DNA of 64,000 nt from Ancylobacter rudongensis. GTDB lineage: Bacteria; Pseudomonadota; Alphaproteobacteria; Rhizobiales; Xanthobacteraceae. The notes beneath the pieces were generated by a model. The model searched no databases and was not told where the DNA came from. It saw only the letters and a list, made by a program, of their open reading frames with translations. Below, piece after piece: positions 53,366 to 61,694 of the stretch. Each line of letters begins with the position of its first letter. The first letter of the stretch is position 1. Made by a program: the position numbers and the translations under genes. The stretch is from the NCBI RefSeq assembly GCF_900100155.1, contig NZ_FMTP01000009.1, forward strand, positions 1-64,000, read 5' to 3'.

Positions 53366-54175
53366 TCAGTCGAGCGGAAGGCCGAGGCGCTCGGCCTGGC
53401 GCTTGACGAACGTTTCCATCCGCCGGCGCCCACTCTCGGTGAGCTCGACAATGATCCGCCGGCGATCGGCTGGGTCCGGGCGGCGCTCGATGAGGCCGGC
53501 ATCGCGCAGTTCGTCGATGCGCCGCAGCGCCGTCGTCGTCGGCGCGCCCGAGGCGATGCAGAGGCTGGTCACGGAGATGGGCCGGCCGGACGCTTCCGCC
53601 ATCGCCAGGTCCAGCAGCATGTCCCAGGCCGGGTCCGAGAACAGATCGGACTGGAAGATGGCGTCGCGGTCGGCGCGGGCCGCCACCAGCGTCTTAAGGT
53701 AGTTCGGTCGGACGACGGGCTTCTCCGCGGCGACCAGCAGACCAGCAGCGGCGCCATTGGCGGCCTTCTGGCTGTCCTCGACCAGCGAGAAGGCGCGGCG
53801 CACCGCCTGCGCGACCTCTTCCGGCAGCAGCGGCTTCTGCAGGAAATCCACCGCATTGAGCCGCAATGCGCCCACCGCCCGGTCCAGCGAGGCATGGCCG
53901 GTGATGATGATGGTCGCGAGCGGGCGCTTGCGCCCCATCAGGGCGAGCTTCTGCAGGAGTTCGATGCCGTCGATGCGCGGCATTTGCAGGTCGGTGACGA
54001 CTACCTGCAATTGCTCGTTGCGCTGCACCAGATCAATGGCCTCCACCGGGGTGTTGGCAGTCAGGCTGGGCAGGCCGAGTGAAGCAAGCCCCTCGCTCAG
54101 TTCGATCAGCACATCCGGATCGTCGTCGACGAGCAGGACACGCGGAAGCTCGAGCTCTGTTTCACCCACCATCAC
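53366..54175 (-). CDS. Response regulator with MarR-type winged-helix output
   Basis: This 269-aa protein joins a complete receiver (about 12-130; Asp17-19 acidic cluster, phospho-acceptor Asp62 in VVVTDLQMPRIDG, IIITGHAS, Lys in FLQKPLLP) to a C-terminal MarR-like domain (about 170-265). In that domain SVTSLCIASGAPTTTALRRIDEL is the recognition helix region and DPADRRRIIVELTESGRRRM is the wing. Such a fusion is uncommon; most receivers end in OmpR, NarL or NtrC outputs. It lies convergent with ftcR and 169 nt downstream of the receiver-kinase genes. A long dyad lies 90 nt upstream of its start. Confidence 0.88.
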   Translation of the reverse strand: MMVGETELELPRVLLVDDDPDVLIELSEGLASLGLPSLTANTPVEAIDLVQRNEQLQVVVTDLQMPRIDGIELLQKLALMGRKRPLATIIITGHASLDRAVGALRLNAVDFLQKPLLPEEVAQAVRRAFSLVEDSQKAANGAAAGLLVAAEKPVVRPNYLKTLVAARADRDAIFQSDLFSDPAWDMLLDLAMAEASGRPISVTSLCIASGAPTTTALRRIDELRDAGLIERRPDPADRRRIIVELTESGRRRMETFVKRQAERLGLPLD

Positions 54176-54265
54176 ACCGCCACACGCCGGATCAAGGCGA
54201 AAAATACGTCACACTCGGCAACGCCTGCAATCATTCTATGATAGTGCCGCAGGGGCACCTTTGGG

Positions 54266-54298
54266 AAATGACAAATCCCTGCACAGGAGATGTCATTT
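54266..54298. promoter_or_regulatory. Long dyad, candidate operator for the receiver-MarR gene
   Basis: Perfect arms AAATGACA (54266-54273) and TGTCATTT (54291-54298) enclose a second symmetric pair, TCC and GGA, spaced by 7 nt. In total 11 positions per half are symmetric. No T-run follows, so an operator is more likely than a terminator. MarR regulators often bind such dyads near their own gene. Confidence 0.5.
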
Positions 54299-54344
54299 TG
54301 GTGAGCGCGGGCTTGCGGTCGTGCCGGCTCCGCTGTCGCGGCGC

Positions 54345-54737
54345 TCAGTCCGCGGCTTTCGCCCGGCCGGCGAGGAAGCTGTCGATGTCGCCGAGCATGT
54401 CGCTCGGGTCGATCGGCTTCACATAGAGCAAGTCGCTGTCGTAATCCGCCGCCGCCACATTGTGCATCACATGGCCGGTGATGATGACGATCAGGATCGG
54501 ACGGATCGCCTCCGGCAAGGCCCGCGCCTCTGCCACCACCTGGCGCCCGTCCACGGCGCCGATGCGCAGGTCGGTAATGAGCACCTGCGGCGCCAGCCCC
54601 TGGTGCAGGAGTCCGATGGCATCCTCGGCGGTGACGGACAGTGCGACGCGCCAGCCCAGCGAGGCGAAATACTCGCCGAGCTCGTTCGCCAGCTCCTCTT
54701 CATCGTCGCAGATGAGCATGGTTCGGGTCGCGTTCAT
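54345..54737 (-). CDS. Single-domain response regulator coupled to a kinase
   Basis: This 130-aa receiver has Asp11/Asp12, phospho-acceptor Asp56 in VLITDLRIGAVDG, Thr in IIITGHVMH and Lys in LYVKPIDP. There is no output domain. The ATG overlaps the kinase stop by 4 nt, so the two are translationally coupled and probably form a phosphorelay pair. The receiver resembles that of the MarR fusion downstream (the ITGH block), so both may take phosphate from the same kinase. Confidence 0.9.
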   Translation of the reverse strand: MNATRTMLICDDEEELANELGEYFASLGWRVALSVTAEDAIGLLHQGLAPQVLITDLRIGAVDGRQVVAEARALPEAIRPILIVIITGHVMHNVAAADYDSDLLYVKPIDPSDMLGDIDSFLAGRAKAAD

Positions 54738-56524
54738 GCTGCATCCTGCGCGGCGAGGGCGTGTGAGGTCGGCAAGTTAATGACGAAGCGCGCCCCGCCG
54801 CCACTGTTCTCCGCCACGATGGTGCCATTCATGTCGCGGATCACGCTACGGGCCAGCGACAGGCCGAGCCCGGTGCCCTTTTCGGTCGGTTTGGTGGTGG
54901 CGAAAGGCTCGAACAGGCGCTCCAGCATCTCGGGCGGCACGCCGCCGGCATTGTCCTGCACCAGGACGACCGCCCGCGCGTTCTCCAGCCGGATCGCCAC
55001 CTGCACCTCGCGCTCGCCGGCGCCGCTCTGGCGGTCGCCGGCGCCGCCTTCGTGGTGGGCGGCCTCGGGCCTGTCCTCGTCCTGCGTCTCGTAGGCGTCG
55101 CGGGCATTGATCAGCAGATTGACGATCACCTGCTCGAACATGGTCTGTTCGCCAAAGACCAGCAACTCGGCCGGGGCGCTGGTCTCGATCGACAACCGGA
55201 TATTGGCCGCCCGGAACTGCTCGGCGACGAAACCGGCGGCGAGTTCCACCGCGTGGCGCAGCGAGAAGGGCAGGAGCTGCTCGGTCGGCATCCGGCCATA
55301 GCGGCGGACCTGATCGGTGATGCGCTTGGCGCGGTCGACCTGGGCCGAGATGCGCTCCAGCTTGGCGGCCACCGGCTCGCCGCCGGGCAGCGGATCGAGC
55401 AGGCGGCGGGCATTGGCCACCGCCATCTTGATGACGGCGAGCGGCTGGTTGAGCTCATGGGCGATGGCGGTGGCCATTTCGCCCAGCGTCGCCAGCTTCG
55501 CGGCCTGCATCACCTGCAGCTCGGCATTGCGCACCCGCGAGGTGTCGACCAGCACAATGAGCTGCTGCTGGCGCCGTTCCCACAGCACGCTGCCCACCGA
55601 GCCGCGCAGCGAAACGATGTCGCCGGGGCTGCGTGCATAGCCCATGGTGAGGGCGCCCCATCGGCTGGTGTCAGGCTCACCGGCGGCGACGCGCACCGCG
55701 TTGACGAAGCGCGGCCAGGCCGGATCGTCGAGCGAGGGCGATACAAGGTCGGCGGCGCTGGGGTTGAAGAAGCTCACATGGTCGGTGTCGGGGTCGATTA
55801 CCACGACACAGGCCGGCACCGCCTGGATCACGGCGCGCAGATTCTCCTCCACCGCCGCCAAGGTCGCCTGCGCCTCGACAATCTCGCCCATGCGGATGCG
55901 ATCGCGGCGCGACTGGAGGATGAGCACGGCGGCAAGGCAGGCCCCGCTGATGAACAACAGCAGTAGCGGCGTGGCGCCGGGCCGTTGCGCCAGGGCGCGC
56001 TCGCGCCGGAATATCTCCTGATTATAGGCGACGGATTCCATCAGGATCGTCTGGAGGGCCTCGCCGAGCGGTTCCAGTTCGGTGCTCAGCTCTCGCAACT
56101 GCGCGGCGGTGTCACCGTCTTCAGGGTCGAGCCTTGCGACATCGTCGATGATCTGGTCCAGCCGCGCCTCGAAAATCTGCGTGGGCCCGCGGGTGTCGAC
56201 CACGTCGCTGAGCACCCGCCCCTCGTCGGAATCATAAAGAAGCGGCAGGCGCGAGCGCAGAATTTCGAGGCGAAGCATCAGCTTGTCGATGCCCAGCGCG
56301 CTCGGGACGATGGCGAGCTTGGCGAATTCGGCCTGCGCCCTCACGAATTCCAGCTGTGCCTGATAGGCAACCCACCCCGAGGAGCGGATGGTCGCGGTGA
56401 GAAAGGCCTGCTGGCGTGTCTGCGAGACATAGACCAGCGCGGTTGCGAGGAAGAGCGCAACGGATGCGACGACAAGGCCGAGCTTGAGCAGGCCGAGCGA
56501 CCGCTTATTGCGCGATGAAATCAA
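54734..56524 (-). CDS. Membrane histidine kinase with PAS domain
   Basis: This 596-aa protein has TM1 (about 12-33), a helical periplasmic domain (about 36-183), TM2 (about 185-204), a coiled coil, a PAS domain (about 228-335), HisKA with H-box AIAHELNQPLAVIK (His356), and an HATPase with N-box NLLINARDAYE, then DNAGGVPPE and GTGLGLSL. About 25 residues (PEAAHHEGGAGDRQSG) form a hydrophilic insert inside the ATPase lid region. The start overlaps the end of the molybdopterin-fold gene by 20 nt, so sensing and kinase genes are expressed together. Signal unknown. Confidence 0.93.
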   Translation of the reverse strand: MISSRNKRSLGLLKLGLVVASVALFLATALVYVSQTRQQAFLTATIRSSGWVAYQAQLEFVRAQAEFAKLAIVPSALGIDKLMLRLEILRSRLPLLYDSDEGRVLSDVVDTRGPTQIFEARLDQIIDDVARLDPEDGDTAAQLRELSTELEPLGEALQTILMESVAYNQEIFRRERALAQRPGATPLLLLFISGACLAAVLILQSRRDRIRMGEIVEAQATLAAVEENLRAVIQAVPACVVVIDPDTDHVSFFNPSAADLVSPSLDDPAWPRFVNAVRVAAGEPDTSRWGALTMGYARSPGDIVSLRGSVGSVLWERRQQQLIVLVDTSRVRNAELQVMQAAKLATLGEMATAIAHELNQPLAVIKMAVANARRLLDPLPGGEPVAAKLERISAQVDRAKRITDQVRRYGRMPTEQLLPFSLRHAVELAAGFVAEQFRAANIRLSIETSAPAELLVFGEQTMFEQVIVNLLINARDAYETQDEDRPEAAHHEGGAGDRQSGAGEREVQVAIRLENARAVVLVQDNAGGVPPEMLERLFEPFATTKPTEKGTGLGLSLARSVIRDMNGTIVAENSGGGARFVINLPTSHALAAQDAA

Positions 56525-56996
56525 TGGACTTCACCTGCCAGACCATGCGCGACTGGTAATATTGCTGCCGGAGCGCTGGGTCGGAATCGATGGGGTACAT
56601 CACCCAGAACGGTCCCTTGTCGCGCACCCGCATGGTCGCGCCGTCGAACCGGGTGGTGAGGATCGCGCCATGGTCCTTCCAGTCCTCGGCCGGAATGGGG
56701 GCGACATAGTCGTTAAGCGCCACCACCTTGGCTTCGCGCACCGGCCGGCCGCCAAGGGCGGCCAGCACACCGAGCGAGGGGCCGGTGAAGGTGTTCGCGC
56801 CCTTGGTCCACGGGGTCCCGGTCTCGATCCGGGTCTGGGGCAGGTTGTCGAGTTCGGCAAGGGTCAGGGTCTTCTGGGCGATGACCTTCCCATCCTCGCC
56901 GAGCCAGCGCAGGGCCAGATCATGCGCTTGCGCCATATTCGGTGCCGCACAGGCCATCAACGTCAGCACGAGCGCATAGATCAGCCTGATCGACAT
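56505..56996 (-). CDS. Small periplasmic molybdopterin-fold protein
   Basis: This 163-aa protein starts at 56996 (GGGAG upstream) with a signal peptide. Cleavage is either after AQA or at a weak lipobox LMAC. The mature part fits the oxidoreductase molybdopterin-binding fold: LDNLPQTRIETGTPW, FTGPSLGVLAALGG, VVALNDYVAPIPAEDW and RVRDKGPFWVMYPID. It has no cysteine in the mature chain, so the molybdenum-ligating Cys of YedY/sulfite oxidase is missing and catalysis is unlikely. It is coupled by overlap to the kinase gene, suggesting a sensory or ligand-binding role. Confidence 0.8.
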   Translation of the reverse strand: MSIRLIYALVLTLMACAAPNMAQAHDLALRWLGEDGKVIAQKTLTLAELDNLPQTRIETGTPWTKGANTFTGPSLGVLAALGGRPVREAKVVALNDYVAPIPAEDWKDHGAILTTRFDGATMRVRDKGPFWVMYPIDSDPALRQQYYQSRMVWQVKSIDFIAQ

Positions 56997-57355
56997 CGTT
57001 CGCTCCCTAAATGGCACGCGCGCCTTGCTCGCCCCCGAGCGCCGGCAAGATCGCACGCGCCCCTCCGCGAGGCCTGCCGAATTGCTGCCATTTCGGCAGC
57101 GACGGGGCGGAGATCGATCCATTTTGGATCAGATCGCGCTGGCGGGGGGCACGGTAGGCCTTGGAGCGGCTCGCTGAGGCAAGCTGCTGCAAGGATTTAT
57201 CGTCCGATCCGGCAGCAAAGGGCGACGTTTGACCTAGAGTAGCACGCCCGATTGCATCCAAAATGCCGGAAGACTAGGAAAGAGGGGACTGCAAGAGTGT
57301 CGAGGTGCCGCGTGCCCGCCCGCAAGACACTGGCCCGCGACAAGGCGGGAGCGAC
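56997..57355. other. Divergent control region with palindromes
   Basis: This 359-nt spacer lies between two divergently read signalling genes. It contains GCTGCC/GGCAGC (57084-57100), a perfect dyad GATCCA-TTT-TGGATC (57116-57130), and a further ATCCAAAATG at 57256-57265 that repeats the dyad half. No reading frame looks genuine. It presumably carries both promoters. Confidence 0.6.
57116..57130. promoter_or_regulatory. Dyad GATCCA-N3-TGGATC, candidate operator
   Basis: This 15-bp perfect palindrome with a TTT centre is extended by outer GATC on both sides with a 1-nt offset. The half ATCCAAAATG recurs at 57256-57265, between the two divergent genes. Binding factor unknown. Confidence 0.4.
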
Positions 57356-59593
57356 GTGCCCTTTTTCGATGCGGCGGCCATGACCCCAGAATCTTCCACG
57401 CAGACGGCGCCGGTGACGCCTTTTCCCGATGAACGTGACCTGCCAGCAAAAGCCCCGGAAGGTGCGGCGCTCTGGCAAGGCGCCTCCCGCCGCGTGCTGC
57501 TGTGCCTGTTGCTGTTGCTGGCGCTGCTGGTGCCGGCCTCGGTGGCGTTCATCACCATCCAGCTGCATGAGCAGCATGAGGACGACGTCGCCGTCGCCGC
57601 CTCGCGCAAGCTGGCGCTGGCGCTGACCTCGCATCTGGAGCGCACGGTCGAGTCGATCGAGTCCTTCCTCGACGGGTTTTCGACCTTGCCCGACGACCCC
57701 TCGCCGGAGGAGATCTACACCCGCCTGCTCACCGCCCGTCTGCCCGCCTCGGTGATCCAGGTCACCTTCGTCGACCCCAGCGGCGCCGTGGTGGCGAGCA
57801 ACCTGCTGCCCCCCGGCAATGGGATCAATCTCGCCGATCGCGAGCACATCCGGGTGCATATGAATGATGACCCGACCGACCGTGAGATCTTCATCAGCAA
57901 ACCGGTCAAGGGGCGAATCAGCGGCACCTGGTCGATCCAGTTCACCCGCGCGCTACGCGCGCCGGATGGCAAACTGCGCGGCATCATCGCCGCGTCCTAC
58001 CAGATTTCCGACTTTATCGAATTCTATGAGAAGCTGCTGCCGGAGGGCCAGGGACTGATCGCCCTGGTCGGCTTCGACGGGGTGGTGCGGGCCAGCGTTC
58101 CGGCCGCCAGTCAGCTGGATGGGATGGACGCGGCCGCGATTCTCCCGGGCCTCGAGACACTTGGCAGCCATGCCAACGGGCCCTATGTCGGCGTCGCCTG
58201 GGACGATGTGCGCCGGATCGGCTATTCCGTGCATTCCGACCGCTACCCCTTCCTGGTGGTGGTGGCGGCCGATCGCGGCGCCATCCTGGCCGAATCGCAC
58301 GATTTCCATGTGGCGATCTGGGGGATCGCCGGCGGGCTCGGCCTTACCCTGGCGGCACTGGCGCTGTTCGGCCTGCGCCATTCGCGACTGGAGCGCGCCT
58401 ATCGCGAGCGGGAGCTGAAGGCACACGCTCAAGAACGCGAGGCGCAGGTACTGCAGGCGATCAGCCGCGTGCCGGGCATCCATGTGCTGCATGTCGAGAA
58501 CGGCCGGGCCGTCCGCATCGGCGACGCGACGGACGATATCCTGCCCCGGCTGATCGCCGCGCGTGTGGAAACGCCCGAATTCCTCGCCCAGGTCGCGCAA
58601 GGAAATGCCCCCTCTGTGGCGATCGAACATTTTTCCGGCGATGGCGAGGCGTTCGAGGTGGAGCTGGTGCTGACCCGGTTGCGCCCGACGACGGAAGACG
58701 GTTTCGGTCCGGCGGACTCCGCGCCGCCCGCCACCGTGGTCTTCGCGCTTGATGAGACCGCCAAGCGCATGGAGGAGAACAAGCTCTACCAGATGTCCAA
58801 GATGGCGGCGCTGGGCGAACTCGTGACCGGCCTCGCCCATGAGATCAACCAGCCGCTGGGCGTCATCCGGCTGGCGGCGAGCAACGCGATGACCGGCCTG
58901 CGCAAGGGGCTGCCGGGCGAGCATACCAGCGAGAAGCTCGAACGCATCATCCGCCAGGTCGAGCGGATGAAGTCGATCATCGACCACATGCGGATCTTCG
59001 GGCGAAAGGACGCGCTCACCATCGACCCCTCCTCGGCGGAGACGGCGGTGGAGGGGACGCTCCAGGTTCTCGGCACGGAAATCCGGCTCGACGGGATCGA
59101 GCTGTCCTTCGCCGGCAGCGCCGGCAGCGCCGGCGGCGCGCGGGTGCCGTGCCGGCAGGAACAGCTGGAGCAGGTGCTGATCAACCTTGTGCTAAACGCG
59201 CGCGATGCCATCCGGGCCCGTCGCCAGGACGAGCCGGACTTTGCCGGCCGCATCGCCATTGCCATCGAGTGCTGCGAGATGGACGCCCAGTCCTGGGTTC
59301 TCGTCACGGTGCGCGACAATGGCGGGGGCATCCCCGCGGCGGCGATCGGCAAGATTTTCCAGCCCTTCTTCACCACCAAGCCGCCCGGGCAGGGGACCGG
59401 CCTCGGCCTGTCGGTCAGCTTCGGCATCATCCGGGAATATGGCGGCACGCTCACCGTTGCCAATGTCGAGGACGGCGCGGTGTTCACCATTGCCATGCCC
59501 CAGGTTGAAACGGAGGCGGGGGAGGAAGCGGCACGTGCCGCCGTCGCGTCGCCCATCAAGCGAAGCGAGCCTGAGACAAGCTCCGGTAGTTAG
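57356..59593 (+). CDS. Sensor histidine kinase with periplasmic PDC/Cache-like domain
   Basis: I prefer the GTG at 57356 (GGGAG 4 nt upstream, 745 aa); ATG 57380 is an alternative. It has TM1 (about 46-68), a large periplasmic domain of the double-PDC type (about 70-318; [45 protein letters not shown]), TM2 (about 319-339), a linker with a divergent PAS-like part, HisKA with [14 protein letters not shown] (His495), and HATPase ([26 protein letters not shown]). Its H-box is of the same subclass as the kinase at 54734-56524. No receiver gene is adjacent on this strand, so the receivers at 53366 and 54345 are candidate partners. Confidence 0.92.
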   Translation: MPFFDAAAMTPESSTQTAPVTPFPDERDLPAKAPEGAALWQGASRRVLLCLLLLLALLVPASVAFITIQLHEQHEDDVAVAASRKLALALTSHLERTVESIESFLDGFSTLPDDPSPEEIYTRLLTARLPASVIQVTFVDPSGAVVASNLLPPGNGINLADREHIRVHMNDDPTDREIFISKPVKGRISGTWSIQFTRALRAPDGKLRGIIAASYQISDFIEFYEKLLPEGQGLIALVGFDGVVRASVPAASQLDGMDAAAILPGLETLGSHANGPYVGVAWDDVRRIGYSVHSDRYPFLVVVAADRGAILAESHDFHVAIWGIAGGLGLTLAALALFGLRHSRLERAYRERELKAHAQEREAQVLQAISRVPGIHVLHVENGRAVRIGDATDDILPRLIAARVETPEFLAQVAQGNAPSVAIEHFSGDGEAFEVELVLTRLRPTTEDGFGPADSAPPATVVFALDETAKRMEENKLYQMSKMAALGELVTGLAHEINQPLGVIRLAASNAMTGLRKGLPGEHTSEKLERIIRQVERMKSIIDHMRIFGRKDALTIDPSSAETAVEGTLQVLGTEIRLDGIELSFAGSAGSAGGARVPCRQEQLEQVLINLVLNARDAIRARRQDEPDFAGRIAIAIECCEMDAQSWVLVTVRDNGGGIPAAAIGKIFQPFFTTKPPGQGTGLGLSVSFGIIREYGGTLTVANVEDGAVFTIAMPQVETEAGEEAARAAVASPIKRSEPETSSGS

Positions 59594-59652
59594 CCAGAGG
59601 GCAGCCGTCCCGATCGTCCTGGACCGGCCAACTGTTCCGACCGGAGATCGGC

Positions 59653-61128
59653 ATGAGCTCAGCTTCCCTTTATTCCTTCAAGCGCCGCTCCCCGGCGCGC
59701 GGCTTCGATGCCGCCCTGCTGGACGACCTGCCCGCCGCCGTGCTGATGTGCGACCCGCAGACGGGGCACATCGATTACGCCAATGCGCGCTCGAGGGCCG
59801 TTTTCGAGACCATCCGTCATGCGCTGCCGGGCGCGCCGGAGCAACTCGTCGGCGCCTCGCTGGCCCTGTTCAATCTCGATCTCGGCTTGAAAGGCGAGCG
59901 CCTCGCCCGCCACGATCTGATGCCGTTCCATGCTGACGTGACCCTTGGCGGCGAGACCCTGCGCTTTGCCATCGCGCCGATCCGCAACGCCCGCGGCGAC
60001 TATGTCCATGCGCAGGCGGTTTGGAGCGTCGAGACGGCCGCGCTCGCCGCCGAGGCAAAGGTCCGCCGCCTGATGCAGATGGTCGACCAGATGCCGATCA
60101 ATGTGATGACCTGCTCGCTCGACGGTTTCATCGTCGACTATGCCAACCGCACCAGCCTCGACACGCTGGCGCGCATCGAACAGCATCTGCCGATCAAGGC
60201 CTCCGAGCTGGTGGGCTCGTCGATCGACGTCTTCCACAAGAAGCCGGAGATGCAGCGGCACATGCTCGCCGACGCCTCGCGTCTGCCGCACACGGCCCGC
60301 ATCCAGGTCGGTCCGGAAACCCTTAATCTCAGTGTCTCGGCGTTGATGACCCCCGATGGGCGCTATGATGGCCCGATGCTGACCTGGGCGCTCATCACCG
60401 ACCGGGTGAGGGTTGCCTCCAGCGTCACCACGGTCATCAACGAGATGAACGAGACCTCCACGGCGATGGAGGAGGCCAGCTCCGAGCTCGATAGTCTGTC
60501 TCGCCAGAGCGAGGAGATGACGGCGTCGGTCGCGGCGGCGGCGGTCGAGATGTCGATGTCGTTCGGCGATGTCAGCAAGCAGATCCACAACGCCACCAAC
60601 ATGACCGCGCAGGCGGCCGAGCGCGCCACTTCGGCCGATGGGCTGGTCAGCGGGCTGGTGGAGAGCATCGAGCGCATCGGCAACATTTCGGCGATGATCC
60701 AGGGCATCGCCTCGCAGACCAACCTCCTCGCCCTCAACGCCGCCATCGAGGCGGCCCGCGTCGGCGATGCCGGCAGGGGCTTTGCCGTCGTCGCCTCCGA
60801 GGTGAAGGAACTGGCGCTGCAGACCGCCAACGCCACCAAGGAGATCAGCACCCAGGTCGATGCGGTGCAGCGGGCCAGCAGCGATGCGGCGCGGGCGGTG
60901 AACGAGATCACCCACAGCGTCGGCACCCTGCGCGACGTGTTCACGACCCTCTCCGCTGCCGTCGAGGAGCAGAGCGTCACCAACGGCTCGGTGACGCAGA
61001 GCATCGATGGCGTCTCGCGCATCTCCGTCCAGATCCGGGGCACGGCGGGCCAGATCGAACAGGTTTCCGACGCCGTTTCCGCGCTTGGCGGCCGGCTGCG
61101 GGAAGAAGTGAAGGTGCTGACCGCCTGA
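59653..61128 (+). CDS. Cytoplasmic chemoreceptor with two PAS domains
   Basis: This 491-aa protein has no membrane helix. Two PAS domains (about 20-130, [19 protein letters not shown]; about 140-250, [19 protein letters not shown]) precede a methyl-accepting signalling domain (about 260-491) with hairpin tip [19 protein letters not shown]. It lies 59 nt after the second kinase gene, likely in the same transcript. A soluble sensor of internal state such as redox or energy is plausible; no heme or flavin ligand motif is certain. Confidence 0.92.
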   Translation: MSSASLYSFKRRSPARGFDAALLDDLPAAVLMCDPQTGHIDYANARSRAVFETIRHALPGAPEQLVGASLALFNLDLGLKGERLARHDLMPFHADVTLGGETLRFAIAPIRNARGDYVHAQAVWSVETAALAAEAKVRRLMQMVDQMPINVMTCSLDGFIVDYANRTSLDTLARIEQHLPIKASELVGSSIDVFHKKPEMQRHMLADASRLPHTARIQVGPETLNLSVSALMTPDGRYDGPMLTWALITDRVRVASSVTTVINEMNETSTAMEEASSELDSLSRQSEEMTASVAAAAVEMSMSFGDVSKQIHNATNMTAQAAERATSADGLVSGLVESIERIGNISAMIQGIASQTNLLALNAAIEAARVGDAGRGFAVVASEVKELALQTANATKEISTQVDAVQRASSDAARAVNEITHSVGTLRDVFTTLSAAVEEQSVTNGSVTQSIDGVSRISVQIRGTAGQIEQVSDAVSALGGRLREEVKVLTA

Positions 61129-61180
61129 TTGTTGTGCGGGCCGGGCACCCGCGACCCTTTTCTCCCTGAACTCCCCGCAA

Positions 61181-61206
61181 GGGCCGGCTCGCGCCGGCCC
61201 TTTTTT
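61181..61206 (+). terminator. Terminator of the chemoreceptor gene
   Basis: An 8-bp perfect stem (61181-61188 with 61193-61200, GGGCCGGC / GCCGGCCC, loop TCGC) is followed by TTTTTT. Strong intrinsic terminator. Confidence 0.95.
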
Positions 61207-61363
61207 CGTCGCGGCTTCGATATGCGGCGGCGCTCTCCGTCGGCCCTCATGCGCGATGGCTTGCTTACGCCAACCAACCGGCCGGGCGCGGCCCGGAACT
61301 TTTCGTTCCGCGCGCGCGTTCTGCGAGCGGCCCTTGACGCGGCCCCTTCACGCGAGAACATTG

Positions 61364-61612
61364 ATGTCCGAGAGTTTTTGGGACGCCTGTTTTGACCGCC
61401 CCTTGCCGACGCGCGAGGGGCGCAATCTGCGCACGTTGCGCGATGCCTATGAGTTCATCCGGGAACGCTGCGCCTATCCCGGCCATCCACTTGCGGCCGC
61501 CACGCTTGGCGCGTTGCGCCTTGCGGCGCAGAGCGGCGGCTCTCCCGACGCGAAACGCGCGCAGGAGCGCGCCGCCCGCCTGATGCGGATCAATCGCTGG
61601 GGTAGAAACTGA
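61364..61612 (+). CDS. Small unknown protein upstream of glgX
   Basis: This 82-aa basic, helical protein has no signal or membrane helix: FWDACFDRPLPTREGRNLR at the start, and an Arg/Ala-rich C-terminus ending MRINRWGRN. I do not recognise a family. The ATG at 61364 is chosen because the longer frame adds an Arg/Pro-rich stretch of non-coding character; the ribosome binding site (GCGAGAAC) is weak. It lies 82 nt upstream of glgX on the same strand, and a role with it is speculation. Confidence 0.55.
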   Translation: MSESFWDACFDRPLPTREGRNLRTLRDAYEFIRERCAYPGHPLAAATLGALRLAAQSGGSPDAKRAQERAARLMRINRWGRN

Positions 61613-61694
61613 CGCCGCCCCCGTCGATGTGCCGGCCCATTGCGGCGCAGGCCGTTCTTCCCTTGCCTTTCTCACTCCAGACGGTGACCCCATC

